Of a stretch of DNA of 64,000 nt, positions 24,701 through 37,575 are shown one piece after another (position 1 is the first letter of the stretch; each line of letters opens with the position of its first letter). This DNA is from Odiellus spinosus. Lineage: Eukaryota; Arthropoda; Arachnida; Opiliones; Phalangiidae. The stretch lies in assembly GCA_963920705.1 (NCBI GenBank), contig OY987227.1:19679434-19743433 (forward strand). The letters are read 5' to 3'. A program made the translations under genes and the position numbers. The notes beneath the pieces were generated by a model, which saw only the letters and a program-made list of their open reading frames with translations, did not search any database and was not told the origin of the DNA.

Positions 24701-27700
24701 GAAACGCGGCGACAAATGATACGCGGCGACAAATGAAACGCGGCGACAAATGAAACGCGGCGACAGATGAATCGCGACGACAAATGAAACGCGGCGACAA
24801 ATGAATTGCGGCGAAAGTAAAACGCGTCCACAAATGAGAAGTAAAATATACATTAGTATATATATTAGTAAAAAATACATTGTTAATAATTAAAAATAAT
24901 AAAAATCACAATTTAATATAATAGAATAGCTACATCTTCTGTCCTACCTAATTTAAGGCGCTAACAAGATGGGGAAGCCCATAGTAATAGCTACACCCCT
25001 GACATTACCTGTCTTTCATTCCTATCTTCAGTAGCCAGAGAACCTAGCTTAAAGGAAATTATTATATTCTTTATTAAAATATAGTAAAAAATACATTGCC
25101 AATAATTAAAAATAATAAAAATCACAAATGAAACGCGGCGACAAATGAAACGCGGCGACAAATGAAACGCGACGACAAATGAAACGCGGCGACAAATGAA
25201 ACGCGACGAGAAATGAAACTCGGCAACAAATGAAACGCGACGACAAATGAAACGCGGCGACAAATGAAACGCGGCGACAGATGAAACGCAACGACAAATG
25301 AAACGCGGCGACAAATGAAACGCGACGAGAAATGAAACTCGGCGACAAATGAAACGCGACGACAAATGTAACGCGGCGACAGATGAAACGCGACGACAAA
25401 TGAAACGCGACGACAAATGAAACGCGACGACAAATGAAACGCGGCGACAGATGAAACGCGGCGACAAATGAAACGCGGCGACAAATGATACGCGGCGACA
25501 AATGAAACGCGGCGACAAATGAAACGCGGCGACAGATGAATCGCGACGACAAATGAAACGCGGCGACAAATGAATTGCGGCGAAAGTAAAACGCGTCCAC
25601 AAATGAGAAGTAAAATATACATTAGTATATATATTAGTAAAAAATACATTGTCAATAATTAAAAATTATAAAAATCACAATTTAATATAATTGAATAGCT
25701 ACATCTTCTGTCCTACCTAATTTAAGGCGCTAACAAGATGGGGAAGCCCATTGTAATAGCTACACCCCTGACATTACCTGTCTTTCATTCCTATCTTCAG
25801 TAGCCAGAGAACCTAGCTTAAAGGAAATTATTATACTCTTTATTAAAATATAGTAAAAAATACATTGCCAATAATTAAAAATAATAAAAATCACAAATGA
25901 AACGCGGCGACAAATGAAACGCGGCGACAAATGAAACGCGACGACAAATGAAATGCGGCGACAAATGAAACGCGACGAGAAATGAAACTCGGCGACAAAT
26001 GAAACGCGACGACAAATGAAACGCGGCGACAAATGAAACGCGACGACAAATGAAACGCGACGACAAATGTAACGCGGCGACAGATGAAACGCGACGACAA
26101 ATGAAACGCGACGACAAATGAAACGCGACGACAAATGAAACGCGGCGACAGATGAAACGCGGCGACAAATGAAACGCGGCGACAAATGATACGCGGCGAC
26201 AAATGAAACGCGGCGACAAATGAAACGCGGCGACAGATGAAACGCAACGACAAATGAAACGCGGCGACAAATGAATCGCGGCGAAAGTAAAACGCGTCCA
26301 CAAATGAGAAGTAAAATATACATTAGTATATATATTAGTAAAAAATACATTGTCAATAATTAAAAATAATAAAAATCACAATTTAATATAATAGAATAGC
26401 TGCATCTTCTGTCCTATCTAATTTAAGGCGCTAACAAGATGGGGAAGCCCATAGTAATAGCTACACCCCTGACATTACCTGTCTTTCATTCCTATCTTCA
26501 GTGGCCAGAGAACCTAGCTTAAAGGAAATTATTATACTCTTTATTAAAATATAGTAAAAAATACATTGCCAATAATTAAAAATAATAAAAATCACAAATG
26601 AAACGCGGCGACAAATGAAACGCGACGAGAAATGAAACTCGGCGACAAATGTAACGCGGCGACAGATGAAACGCGACGACAAATGAAACGCGACGACAAA
26701 TGAAACGCGACGACAAATGAAACGCGGCGACAGATGAAACGCGGCGACAAATGAAACGCGACGACAAATGAAACGCGACGACAAATGAAACGCGACGACA
26801 AATGAAACGCGACGACAAATGTAACGCGGCGACAGATGAAACGCGACGACAAATGAAACGCGACGACAAATGAAACGCGACGACAAATGAAACGCGGCGA
26901 CAGATGAAACGCGGCGACAAATGAAACGCGGCGACAGATGAAACGCGGCGACAAATGAAACGCGGCGACAAATGATACGCGGCGACAAATGAAACGCGGC
27001 GACAAATGAAACGCGGCGACAGATGAAACGCAACGACAAATGAAACGCGGCGACAAATGAATCGCGGCGAAAGTAAAACGCGTCCACAAATGAGAAGTAA
27101 AATATACATTAGTATATATATTAGTAAAAAATACATTGTCAATAATTAAAAATAATAAAAATCACAATTTAATATAATAGAATAGCTACATCTTCTGTCC
27201 TACCTAAATTAAGGCGCTAACAAGATGGGGAAGCCCATAGTAATAGCTACACCCCTGACATTACCTGTCTTTCATTCCTATCTTCAGTGGCCAGAGAACC
27301 TAGCTTAAAGGAAATTATTATACTCTTTATTAAAATATAGTAAAAAATACATTGCCAATAATTAAAAATAATAAAAATCACAAATGAAACGCGGCGACAA
27401 ATGAAACGCGACGAGAAATGAAACTCGGCGACAAATGTAACGCGGCGACAGATGAAACGCGACGACAAATGAAACGCGACGACAAATGAAACGCGGCGAC
27501 AGATGAAACGCGGCGACAAATGAAACGCGACGACAAATGAAACGCGACGACAAATGAAACGCGACGACAAATGAAACGCGACGACAAATGTAACGCGGCG
27601 ACAGATGAAACGCGACGACAAATGAAACGCGACGACAAATGAAACGCGACGACAAATGAAACGCGGCGACAGATGAAACGCGGCGACAAATGAAACGCGG

Positions 27701-30700
27701 CGACAAATGATACGCGGCGACAAATGAAACGCGGCGACAAATGAAACGCGGCGACAAATGAAACGCGGCGACAAATGAAACGCGACGACAAATGATACGC
27801 GGCGACAGATGAAACGCGACGACAAATGAAACGCGGCGACAGATGAAACGCGGCGACAGATGAAACGTGGCGACAAGTAAAACGCGTCCACAAATGAGAA
27901 GTAAAATATACATTAGTTTATATATTAGTAAAAAATACATTGTCATTAATTAAAAATAATAAAAATCACGATTTAATATAGTAGAATAGCTACACCTTCT
28001 GTCCTATATAATTTAATTTGCTAACAAGATGGGGAAGCCCATAGTTATAGCTACACCCCTGACATTTCCTGTCTATCATTCCTAAATTCAGTAGCCGGAG
28101 AACCTAGTTTAAAGGAAATTATTATACTCTTTATTAAAATATAGTAAAAAATACATTGCCAATAATTAAAAATAATAAAAATTACAAATGAAACTAGGCG
28201 ACAAATGTAACGTGGCGACAGATGAAACGCGGCGACAAATGAAACGCGACGACTAATGGATCGCGGCGACAGATGAAACGTGGCGACAAATGAAACGCGG
28301 CGACAAGTAAACGCGTCCACAAATGAGAAGTAAAATATACATTAGTATATATATTAGTAAAAAATACATTGTCAATAATTAAAAATAAGAAAAATCATGA
28401 TTTAAAATAATATAATAGCTACATCTTCTGTCCTACCTAATTTAAGGTGCTAACAAGATGGGGAAGCCCATAGAAATAGCTACACCTCTGACATTACCTG
28501 TCTTTCATTCCTACCTTCAGTAGCCGGAGAACCTAGCTTAAAGGAAATTATTATACTCTTTATTAAAATATAGTAAAAAATACATTGCCAATAATTAAAA
28601 ATAATAAAAATCACAAATGAAACGCGGCGACAAATGTAACGCGGCGACAGATGACACGCGGCGACAGATGAAACGCGACGACAAATGGAACGCGGCGACA
28701 GATGAAACGCGACGACAAATGGAACGCGGCGACAGATGAAACGCGACGACAAATGGAACGCGGCGACAGATGAAACGCGGCGACAGATGAAACGCGGCGA
28801 CAGATGAAATGCGACGACAAATGAAACGCGGCGACAGATGAAACGCGGCGACAGATGAAATGCGACGACAAATGAAACGCGGCGACAAATGAAACGCGAC
28901 GACAAATGATACGCGGCGACAGATGAAACGCGACGACAAATGAAACGCGGCGACAGATGAACCGCGGCGACAGATGAAACGCGGCGACAAGTAAAACGCG
29001 TCCACAAATGAGAAGTAAAATATACATTAGTTTATATATTAGTAAAAAATACACTGTCATTAATTAAAAATAATAAAAATCACGATTTAATATAGTAGAA
29101 TAGCTACACCTTCTGTCCTATCTAGTTTAATTTGCTAACAAGATGGGGAAGCCCATAGTATAGCTACACCCCTGACATTTCTTGTCTTTCATTCCTAACT
29201 TCAGTAGCAGGAGAACCTAGTTTAAAGGAAATTATTATACTCTTTATTAAAATATAGTAAAAAATACATTGCCAATAATTAAAAATAATAAAAATCACAA
29301 ATGAAACGCGGCGACAAATGTAACGCGGCGACAGATGACACGCGGCGACAGATGAAACGCGACGACAAATGGAACGCGGCGACAGATGAAACGAAACGAC
29401 AAATGGAACGCGGCGACAGATGAAACGCGACGACAAATTGAACGCGGCGACAGATGAAACGCGGCGACAGATGAAACGCGGCGACAGATGAAATGCGACG
29501 ACAAATGAAACGCGGCGACAAATGAAACGCGACGACAAATGAAACGTGCGACAGATGAAACGCGACGACAAATGAAACGCGGCAACAGATGAAACGCGAC
29601 GACAAATGGAACGCGGCGACAGATGAAACGCGACGACAAATGGAACGCGGCGACAGATGAAACGCGACGACAAATGGAACGCGGCGACAGATGAAACGCG
29701 ACGACAAATGGAACGCGGCGACAGATGAAACGCAGCGACAGATGAAATGCGACGACAAATGAATCGCGGCGACAAATGAAACGCGACGACAAATGATATG
29801 CGGCGACAGATGAAACGCGACGACAAATGAAACGCGGCGACAGATGAAACGCGGCGACAGATGAAACGCGGCGACAAGTAAAACGCGTCCACAAATGAGA
29901 AGTAAAATATACATTAGTTTATATATTAGTAAAAAATACATTGTCATTAATTAAAAATAATAAAAATCACGATTTAATATAGTAGAATAGCTACACCTTC
30001 TGTCCTATATAATTTAATTTGCTAACAAGATGGGGAAGCCCATAGTTATAGCTACACCCCTGACATTTCCTGTCTTTCATTCCTAACTTCAGTAGCCGGA
30101 GAACCTAGTTTAAAGGAAATTATTATACTCTTTATTAAAATATAGTAAAAAATACATTGCCAATAATTAAAAATAATAAAAATCACAAATGAAACGCGGC
30201 GACAAATGTAACGCGGCGACAGATGACACGCGGCGACAGATGAAACGCGACGACAAATGATACGCGGCGACAGATGAAACGCGACGACAAATGAAACGCG
30301 GCGACAGATCAACCGCGGCGACAGATGAAACGCGGCGACAAGTAAAATGCGGCCACAAATGAGAAGTAAAATATACATTAGTTTATATATTAGTAAAAAA
30401 TACATTGTCAATAATTAAAAATAATAAAAATAACGATTTAATTTTAATATAATAGAATAGCTACATCTTCTGTCCTACCTAATTTAAGGTGCTAACAAGA
30501 TGGGGAAGCCCATAGTAATAGCTACACCACTGACATTACCTGTCTTTCATTCCTAACTTCAGTAGCCGGAGAACCTAGCTTAAAGGAAATTATTATACTC
30601 TTTATTAAAATATAGTAAAAAATACATTGCCAATAATTAAAAATAATAAAAATAACAAATGAAACGCGTCGACAGATGAAACGCGGCGACAGATGAAACG

Positions 30701-32868
30701 CGACAACAAATGGAACGCGGCGACAGATGAAACGCGACGACAAATGGAACGCGGCGACAGATGAAACGCGACGACAAATGGAACGCGGCGACAAGTAAAA
30801 CGCGTCCACAAATGAAACGCGGCGACAAATGAAACGCGACGACAAATGTAACGCGGCGACAGATGAAACGCGGCGACAGATGAAATGCGACGACAAATGA
30901 AACGCGGCGACAGATGAAACGCGGCGACAAGTAAAACGCGTCCACAAATGAGAAGTAAAATATACATTAGTTTATATATTAGTAAAAAATAATTTGTCAA
31001 TAATTAAAAAAAATAAAAATCACGATTTAATATAATAGAATAGTTACATCTTTTCATACCTAATTTAAGGTTCTAACAAGATGGGGAAGCCCATAGTATA
31101 GCTACACCCCTGACATTACCTGTCTTTCCTACCTTCAGTAGCCGGAGAACCTAGCTTAAAGGAAATTATTATACTCTTTATTAAAATATAGTAAAAAATA
31201 CATTGCCAATAATTAAAAATAATAAAAATCACAAATGAAACGCGGCGACAAATGTAACTCGGCGACAAATGAAACGCGGCGACAGATGAAACGCGACAAC
31301 AAATGGAACGCGGCGACAAATGAAACGCGACGACAAATGAAACGCGGCGACAGATGAAACGCGGCGACAAATGAAACGCGACGACAAATGAAACGCGGCG
31401 ACAGATGAAAGGCGGCGACAGATGAAATGCGACGACAGATGAAACGCGGCGACAGATGAAATGCGACGACAAATGAAACGCGGCGACAGATGAATTGCGA
31501 CGACAAATGAAACGCGGCGACAGATGAAACGCGACGACAAATGAAACGCGGCGACAGATGAAATGCGACGACAAATGAAACGCGGCGACAGATGAAACGC
31601 GACGACAAATGAAACGCGACGACAAATGAAACGCGACGACAAATGTAACGCGGCGACAGATGAAACGCGACGACAAATGAAACGCGACGACAAATGAAAC
31701 GCGACGACAAATGAAACGCGGCGACAGATGAAACGCGGCGACAAATGAAACACGGCGACAAATGATACGCGGCGACAAATGAAACGCGGCGACAAATGAA
31801 ACGCGGCGACAAATGAAACGCGGCGACAAATGAAACGCGGCGACAGATGAAACGCAACGACAAATGAAACGCGGCGACAGATGAAACGCGGCGACAAATG
31901 AAACGCGACGACAAATGAAACGCGACGACAAATGAAACGCGACGACAAATGAAACGCGACGACAAATGTAACGCGGCGACAGATGAAACGCGACGACAAA
32001 TGAAACGCGACGACAAATGAAACGCGACGACAAATGAAACGCGGCGACAGATGAAACGCGGCGACAGATGAAACGCGGCGACAAATGAAACACGGCGACA
32101 AATGATACGCGGCGACAAATGAAACGCGGCGACAAATGAAACGCGGCGACAAATGAATCGCGGCGAAAGTAAAACGCGTCCACAAATGAGAAGTAAAATA
32201 TACATTAGTATATATATTAGTAAAAAATACATTGTCAATAATTAAAAATAATAAAAATCACAATTTAATATAATAGAATAGCTACATCTTCTGTCCTACC
32301 TAATTTAAGGCGCTAACAAGATGGGAAGCCCATAGTAATAGTTACACCCCTGACATTACCTGTCTTTCATTCCTATCTTCAGTAGCCAGAGAACCTAGCT
32401 TAAAGGAAATTATTATACTCTTTATTAAAATATAGTAAAAAATACATTGCCAATAATTAAAAATAATAAAAATCACAAATGAAACGCGGCGACAGATGAA
32501 ACGCGGCGACAAATGAAACGCGACGACAAATGAAACGCAGCGACAAATGAATCGCGACGAGAAATGAAACTCGGCGACAAATGAAACGCGACGACAAATG
32601 TAACGCGGCGACAAATGAAACGCGACGACAAATGAAACGCGGCGAGAAATGAAACGCGGCGTCAAATGAAACGCGGCGACAAATGAAACGCGGCGACAGA
32701 TGAAACGCGGCGACAGATGAAACGCGGCGACAGATGAAACGCAACGACAAATGAAACGCGGCGACAAATGAATCGCGGCGAAAGTAAAACGCTTTCACAA
32801 ATGAGAAGTAAAATATACATTAGTATATATATTAGTAAAAAATACATTGTCAATAATTAAAAATAATA
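21785..32868. repeat. 11-kb higher-order array: 17-bp CpG-rich minisatellite alternating with a ~310-bp spacer
   Basis: The unit ACAAATGAAACGCGGCG (17 bp) occurs in subarrays at about 21785-21835, 22155-22630, 22938-23330, 23638-23995, 24306-24817, 25126-25585, 25895-26285, 26596-27070, 27382-27885, 28190-28310, 28615-28995, 29299-29880, 30186-30345, 30656-30945, 31232-32168 and 32476-32790. Units vary at a few positions (CAAATG/CAGATG; GCGGCG/GCGACG; GAAACG/GTAACG/GGAACG), and the same variant strings recur between subarrays. Fifteen AT-rich spacers separate them. All three minus-strand frames are open through the subarrays because the unit has no stop in any of them. These frames are not called genes. 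Confidence 0.97.
21836..22154. repeat. Spacer unit of the higher-order array (first of 15)
   Basis: Starts around the CGTCCACAAATGAGAAGTAA word. It has a segment of about 45 bp (AAAAAATACATTG[TC]CAATAATT...) as a direct repeat at both ends, enclosing a unique core of about 205 bp with CATCTTCTGTCCTACC, AACAAGATGGGGAAGCCCA and CACCCCTGACATTACC. Later spacers are nearly identical; those at 27.9-31.2 kb are more diverged (for example GTAGCCGG and TTTAATTTGC variants). Confidence 0.85.
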
Positions 32869-33332
32869 CAAGTTGGAAACCAAAATATAACCTCCCCGAC
32901 CCCGACGTTAAGGTAATCTAACCTAAGCTAACCCTGCCTAAAATAAAAGATGAAAAGAAATGTAGAGTATTGGATGAGTAGAGGAAACAGCGTGCATTTG
33001 AATCATTATTCTCTATTTTGCGGAGTATAAGTATTTTCCCTTTACCTCAAGGATACCGAGAATGCAAAAGAGTTCCATGCGTTACCCATAATTACATACG
33101 GAAGGACGTAGCCTTCTTAATATACACACCAAATGTAATGTCCTGCGTTACCCATAATTATATGCGGCATGGCGTAGATTTCTTAATAGACACACCAAAT
33201 GAAATTCATTTTCTAAATAAATATGTAAAATACATGTTCTTATAATATAAATTAACACTAGAGCATAGGCTGTACTGTGTGATTATCTTTGAAATAATCC
33301 ACTGATTTGATAAAGACGAAGGATTTAGTCTG
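32869..33332. other. Right flank of the array, with a small tandem duplication
   Basis: Begins with unrelated sequence (AAGTTGGAAACCAAAATATA). A unit of about 66 bp is duplicated at about 33081-33205 (GCGTTACCCATAATTA ... ACACACCAAATG). No gene recognised. Confidence 0.45.
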
Positions 33333-33945
33333 GGATGGCAAGGAAGACAAGTCTTAAAACGACGAGGATTTGGTAGCAAGTTCCTCTTAGACAAACCAAG
33401 AAATATTGTAGACTGAATGTTCCATTTACAACCCATTTTCGGTAGATGATTGGCAATTACTTCCGGGAAAGTTTTCGTCTATAATTCTTGTTTTGATGTG
33501 CTAATAGAGGACCATTACTGATATTTTCATCATGCAAGTGATCCCAGTCATTGGATATTTTCATCATGCAAGTGATCCCAGTCATTGGAAGAATCAAAGG
33601 ATTGAGCTGGACGAGAGGTTATTTTCCAAACCGGCTGACAAGACGTTAGTCTCGGATGGCAAGGAAGACTAGGAATAGAAAACGACGAAGATATGGTAGC
33701 AAATTCCTCTTGGACAAACCAAGAAATGTTCTACACTGAATGTTCCATTTACAACCCATTGTCGATAGATGATTGGCAATTACTTCCGGTACAGTTCTCG
33801 TCTGAAATTGATGTTTTTATGTGCTAATAGAGGACCATTACTGATATTTTCATCATACGAGAGATCCCAGTCATTGGAAGAATCCAAGGATGGAGCTGGT
33901 CGAGAGGTTATTTTCCAAACCGGCTGACAAGACGTTCTACTCCTA
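33333..33945. repeat. ~321-bp tandem duplication
   Basis: GGATGGCAAGGAAGAC at 33333 and 33654 starts two diverged copies ending in TTTTCCAAACCGGCTGACAA. Copy 1 contains an extra internal direct repeat of about 36 bp (GATATTTTCATCATGCAAGT). Minus-strand frames are partly open (for example WKITSRPAPSLDSSNDWDLS) and could be a decayed coding fragment. Not recognised. Confidence 0.6.
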
Positions 33946-34748
33946 CGATAAAAAAATATCTTTAAGACTGAAAGTAGACTAATTTCCATACCGTTAATAT
34001 TTAAACTTGAATAGATCCTTTTATGTTTAGAATAACGAGGCCGTATGAAGAACTGTTGAGCTTTTACTGACTGTAAGAATCTCATTGCTTGCATGCTTCA
34101 ATTCTTCGTAGCCAGGCCGTCTCTTTCTGGTGATAAATGAAAGCCGTGTCGCTGCTCTGTTGACTTCAAATGGTGATGACATTCTGCGCTGGTTGATTTT
34201 CTCACTTAAGTCACTATAGCTCTCTTTCGTCTGATCTCGTCTCCTGGTCTGCTAACGAAGTTCACTCTACACGGCTTCTTTTGATTATGAAAATAATCGG
34301 AAATGTTTCTTGGTTTTATAGTGGAGAAATTTGAAGCCTATTTTTTTTTTTTTTTTTTTTTTCAACATCAGATAACCATTTTTTATTCAAAACTGTTGTT
34401 TTTTTAAACACGGGAAACCTACTGTACTTCTGTCCAAGGGGAGTTTTCACGACTATAATTTTTCGTAAGAGGTTTAACATTTTGTATCAATCCGCCTCAG
34501 ATTTAAATCTTGTCGTTTCTATCTTGGATGCCCGTGTAAACGTGCCTTTATTTAGGTTCTTCAATCCACCCCAAGTTTGCAGCAAGTATTAGCCTATACT
34601 GCCCGTTATACCTTTGCTTTTTGGACTAAATGATATATGGAAAACAGCTTAGCGCGTGTTGCCAACTCAAGCTGGTATTAAACGGTCACATTTCATTAAA
34701 TTTTTGGGAAATTTCTTAAATATCTTCTAAACTATCTCGAATTTTTAA

Positions 34749-34980
34749 TTGATTTTTCAGCTTCTTTATTAATTAGATTCAGTTTAACAATATTATTATA
34801 TTAAATTAAAATTTAAATGCATTATACGCTTCAATTCACTAAAAGATATCGCGGCATAAGGCGATTGATTTTTCAGTTTCTTTATTAATTAGATTCAGTT
34901 TAACAATATTATTATATTAAATTAAAATTTAAATTCATTATACGCTTCAATTCACTAAAAGATATCGCGGCATAAGGCCA
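34749..34980. repeat. 116-bp tandem duplication
   Basis: TTGATTTTTCAGCTTCTTTA to AGATATCGCGGCATAAGGC occurs twice with one or two differences, showing a recent duplication. Confidence 0.8.
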
Positions 34981-35262
34981 AAATAGTTAGGGCATGGAAA
35001 AGGGGTATATATAGCTTTCGCTAACCTTTATTCACCGAGCGAGTAACCGAGAAGAGTTGGGGAACCCCCCCCCCCCCCCTTCTCAACGTCTAGACGTTTA
35101 TCGTAACCCTAGGCATTCGGTAACTGCACCACAAAGACCCGTAGAGGGAGGAGATGACTGGAGTGGAAGATTGATGTGGACTATATTTGTGAGGGACGCC
35201 TAGCTAATATGGCCCGCTGAGATCGGACACTAGAGGTTGGACCTTGGTGTGGGGATGGTCGG

Positions 35263-35307
35263 AGGTGATTATAACAGTGGGAGACGTCCCATTGCGCATA
35301 ATCACCT
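35263..35307. repeat. Stem-loop with GGGAGACGTCCC apex
   Basis: AGGTGATTAT pairs with ATAATCACCT, and inside it AGTGGGA with TCCCATT (one wobble), leaving a GACG tetraloop. Confidence 0.6.
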
Positions 35308-35352
35308 TCAACTGTCCAGCATCGAGGTTTGACCGTAAAGTGAAAGGCGATA

Positions 35353-35382
35353 ATATGCAATTGGAGACGTCCTGTTGCATAT
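35353..35382. repeat. Second stem-loop with the same GGAGACGTCC apex
   Basis: ATATGCAA pairs with TTGCATAT and GGA with TCC around the same GACG loop as the first stem-loop, although the outer stem sequence differs. Confidence 0.6.
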
Positions 35383-35549
35383 AATTGCACGACATCTGAA
35401 ACTCAAATGTGGCAGCCACGCTTAAAGGAGGTAATTCCCGTTAAACGGAATTGAACGATAAGCTGGTATGATTACGTCTCTAGACTTTTTGCTCCACAAG
35501 CTAGGTCACGTGATTTCCGCTTACACAGGATATCCGCTTACACAGGAAG

Positions 35550-35580
35550 TGACACACACACACACAGACACACACACAGA
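35550..35580. repeat. CA microsatellite
   Basis: Interrupted (CA)n with AGA interruptions. A related CACAGACACACAAACAGA tract is at 63945-63962, each followed by CCAGTGTAAAA. Confidence 0.75.
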
Positions 35581-35624
35581 TTCGACCAGTGTAAAAGTTC
35601 AGTCGGGGAAGTAAAAAGTTACGT

Positions 35625-37020
35625 ATTCGAAACTTTATTTTTGACATTTTCGAACTCTGCGAAAATCTCAAAATTTCATTCTCCCTATTTTCGCTTTTTC
35701 GTTTTTTTGAAAATGGCCAAAAATAAAGTTTCGAATCTGAAACTTTTTTTGGTGGTTTTATGTTGTTTTTGGGGTCCTATTTCCATTAAAGCGAGTTGAG
35801 TCCGATCAGTTCATTAGTTTTGTCAAAATAAAATATTTAAAATCCAGATTCCCCATTATAAAAACCCATAGGGCGATGATAATGTATTATTTTGAGTATC
35901 TAATTCATTCTGACCGGGTTTTATCCTCGTAATTAGTTAAGTAAATAATAATTACGCCGTTTAAGTGTCTTTTAACGAGAAAAAAACCCGGTTAAAATCA
36001 ACCAAATAATTTAAAGAAAACATTAATTGGTGCCCTATGGAGAATAACATGGCGAAATCTGATTTTAAACATTTTATTTTGACAAAACTAATGAACTGAT
36101 CGGTCTCAACTCGCTTTAATGGAAATAGGACCTCAAAACCAACCGAAATCCAACAAAAAAGTTCCGGATTCGAAACTTTATTTTTGACATTTTCGAACTC
36201 GGTGAAAATCTCAAAATTTCATTCTCCCTATTTTCGCTTTTTCGTTTTTTTGAAAATGGCCAAAAATAAAGTTTCGAATCTGAAACTTTTTTTTGGTAGT
36301 TTTATGTTGGTTTTGGGGTCCTATTTCCATTAAAGCGAGTTGAGTCCGATCAGTTCATTAGTTTTGTCAAAATAAAATATTTAAAATCCAGATTCCCCAT
36401 TATAAAAACCCATAGGGCGATGATAATGTATTATTTTGAGTATCTAATTCATTCTGACCGGGTTTTTTCCTTAGTAATTAGCTAAGTAAATAATAATTAC
36501 GTCGTTTAAGTGTCTTTCAACGAGAAAAAACCCGGTTAAAATCAACCAAATAATTCAAATAAAACATTCATTGTTGGCCCTATGGAGATTAACATGGCGA
36601 AATCTGATTTTAAATATTTTATTTTGACAAAACTAATTAACGGATCGGTCTCAACTCGCTTTAATGGAAATAGAACCCCAAAGTCAACCGAAATCCATCA
36701 AAAAAAGTTCCAGATTCGAAACTTTATTTTTGGCCATTTTCGAACTCGGCGAAAATCACAAAATTTCATTCTCCCTTTTTTCCGTTTTTTTGAAAATGGC
36801 CAAAAATAAAGTTTCGAATCTGTAACTTTTTTTGATGGATTTCGGTTGGTTTTGGGGTCATATTTCCATTAAAGCGAGTTCAGACCGATCAGTTTATTAT
36901 TTTTGTCAAAATAAAATATTTTAAATTTAGATTCCCCATTATAAAAACCCCTAGGGCGCGGATAATGTATTATTTTGAGTATCTAGTTCATTCTGACCAA
37001 GATTTTTTCTCGAAATTAAA
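35625..37020. repeat. 540-bp dyad satellite, second island (about 2.6 units)
   Basis: The same unit as at 19.96 kb. Landmark words recur at about 35751, 36293 and 36835 (period near 542 bp), with the last unit more diverged (GATGGATTTCGGTTGG). Short open frames inside are by-products. Confidence 0.85.
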
Positions 37021-37337
37021 ATTGTGAATGGGGGCCATAGTGAATGGGAACCATATATAGATAGGGGGCAATACAGGAAGGTGGCTAAAGTGAAAGGGGC
37101 GATAGCTTTTCAGTGACTCCAAAGACGAGCTTCTCCCCCGTTTCCCCCAATTTTAGGGTTAAATTAATTTGATAATAATTAATTGGAAGTAGTAAACTAG
37201 TGTTTTCTAGAATTAAAACCGCGAAACGTATATTTCGAGAACTGGATCTCTCTCAAATTAAAACATGAAGCATTCTGTAAATCGTAAGCCTTGGCTATGT
37301 AAAGGGGGAGATTTCCATTAACGGTGGTTATAGACTA

Positions 37338-37575
37338 TTTAGAAAAAATAATAAAAAAAATCTCCGACCACCGGAAGTTTGAGAAAAACGTATTTGATAA
37401 TTTGAAATTCCCATGCTAAAATCCCATAGAATGCGCCATAGGTTGGGTTACGTTGGGTTAGGTTAGGTTAGCTTTTTTTAGGTTGGGTTGGGTTAGAATC
37501 TATGGGATAGAATACGCAAATGCGTTTTTCTCGATCTTCCGATGGTTGAAGATTTTTTTAAGTATTTTTTCTGAA
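37338..37575. mobile_element. Foldback element with GGTTA/TTAGG runs at its centre
   Basis: Left arm (AAAAAAATCTCCGACCACCG ... GAGAAAAACGTATTTG ... CCCATAGAAT) and right arm (TCTATGGGAT ... AATGCGTTTTTCTCGATCTT ... GAAGATTTTTTT) are imperfect inverted copies of about 90 bp. The centre (37441-37495) is GGTTA-rich, resembling the insect telomere repeat TTAGG. Confidence 0.6.

Larger units (their letters stand above)
35000..35500 (+). other. Possible transcribed structured segment or LTR-like promoter region
   Basis: GGGGTATATATAG at about 35003 looks like a TATA box about 30 bp before a less AT-rich stretch. It is followed by GAGAAG..C15..CTTCTC, the palindrome AACGTCTAGACGTT (about 35085) and two stem-loops at 35263-35307 and 35353-35382. 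It could be a non-coding RNA, a solo LTR or another repeat. No coding potential found. Confidence 0.35.

Noticed and set aside
21785-32790. CENP-B box-like 17-bp motif
   Set aside because: Same length only. The unit does not fit the NTTCG....A..CGGGN core on either strand.
22017-32853. Dozens of overlapping minus-strand frames of 60-355 codons with RFICRRVSFV repeats as protein-coding genes
   Set aside because: All three frames are open because the 17-bp unit lacks stops in any of them. The frames simply follow the array and end in the spacer.
21785-32868. CRISPR array (short repeat units with spacers)
   Set aside because: Units are contiguous with no unique spacers, the long spacer is itself repeated, there are no cas genes, and the context is eukaryotic.
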